Below are positions 63,760 through 64,000 of a stretch of DNA of 64,000 bases, piece after piece; within the stretch, counting starts at the first letter, position 1; the number at the start of each line of letters is the position of its first letter. The position numbers and the translations under genes were made by a program. Origin of the DNA: Prevotella sp. (lineage in GTDB: Bacteria > Bacteroidota > Bacteroidia > Bacteroidales > Bacteroidaceae); contig JAFSRY010000012.1 of the NCBI GenBank assembly GCA_017445845.1, positions 1-64,000 of the forward strand. The letters are read 5' to 3'. Under the pieces are notes generated by a model, which ran no database searches, was not told where the DNA came from, and saw only the letters and a program-made list of their open reading frames with translations.

Positions 63760-64000
63760 TGACAGTTTCTGTTATAATGGCAAGTTGTAACCCTGAGAAA
63801 GAGCTACTGACAATTGCCATAAAATCCGTTCTTAAGCAAACATTCGACAATTTTGAATTCATCATCGTTGACGATGGATCAAAGAGTCCTATAGAACCTA
63901 TCGTAAGGTCCATCTCTAATGACCAAAGAATTGCTGTTTTTAGAATTGATAATTCTGGTCTGGGGGCTGCCCTAAATTATGGCATCAGTAAATCTTCAGG
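63759..64000 (+). CDS. Family 2 glycosyltransferase, partial (cut by window end)
   Basis: An open frame from the ATG at 63759, sharing one base with the stop of the preceding gene (TAATG), to the right edge (80 codons visible). It begins TVSVIMASCNPEKELLTIAI, followed by KQTFDNFEFIIVDDGSKSP and IDNSGLGAALNYGISK, the start of a GT2 enzyme with its first acidic nucleotide-binding motif. The C-terminal part with the acceptor site is outside the window. Confidence 0.85.
   Translation, partial: MTVSVIMASCNPEKELLTIAIKSVLKQTFDNFEFIIVDDGSKSPIEPIVRSISNDQRIAVFRIDNSGLGAALNYGISKSS

Overview
The window reads as chromosome of a Bacteroidales bacterium, most likely a Prevotella/Segatella-type member of the Prevotellaceae. 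The grounds are: SusC/SusD pairs with surface lipoproteins, a large single-chain PurL, the uppS-bamA-ompH-murI block, GH127, GH76 and GH130 enzymes, secreted proteins ending in KG-x-x-I/GxKV-type tails, weak Shine-Dalgarno sequences, and repeated promoters of the Bacteroidetes type (TTTG, about 20 bases, TAnnTTTG). I see no rRNA, tRNA, CRISPR array, transposase or phage gene.

Layout. Positions 1-8 kb, minus strand: a secreted protein of unknown function, then a probable operon of purL, a STAS-kinase fusion, two half-size chromate transporters and a small helical protein. 8-17.5 kb, plus strand: an OmpA-like lipoprotein, a repeat-filled gap, a small membrane protein, two tandem CotH-type secreted kinases, an AmpG-like transporter and a GH130 mannoside phosphorylase. 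17.5-24 kb, minus: a susC-susD-lipoprotein-lipoprotein operon with a leader of about 280 bases. 24.3-32.8 kb, minus: the envelope block (DUF6242 lipoprotein, DUF6089 barrel, uppS, bamA, three ompH/skp paralogues, murI). 33.2-36.1 kb, plus: two unusual fusions (DUF4886 esterase with Gfo/Idh/MocA oxidoreductase; YqiA-like hydrolase with a HAD-like domain). 36.4-49.4 kb, minus: dsbD, an Ig-like lipoprotein, a GH3-type acyl-amido synthetase, a GH76 mannanase, acpP-fabF-rnc and an M16 protease. 49.6-54.5 kb: an AlkZ-related protein, a GH127 arabinofuranosidase and enolase. 55.1 kb to the right edge, plus: an AT-rich surface-polysaccharide cassette (Wzy, Wzx, ATP-grasp, glycosyltransferases, acetyltransferases). 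It begins inside a truncated copy of an older flippase gene of host-like composition and runs off the window.

The most unusual signal is non-coding. Three separate intergenic regions (about 9.04-9.30, 36.23-36.40 and 52.42-52.60 kb) carry arrays of short dyads spaced exactly 22 bp apart. The sequence differs between arrays, and changes within one array, but the 22-bp register (with 11-bp half steps) is kept and the outer arms of the dyads change together. One array is folded into a 34-bp perfect inverted repeat inside an 18-bp perfect inverted repeat that touches the dsbD stop codon. These look like a family of structured intergenic elements that none of the annotated genes explain.

Limits: family names come from motif recognition and memory, not from searches. 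Promoters and terminators are pattern matches. Residue numbers are counted or estimated from coordinates.
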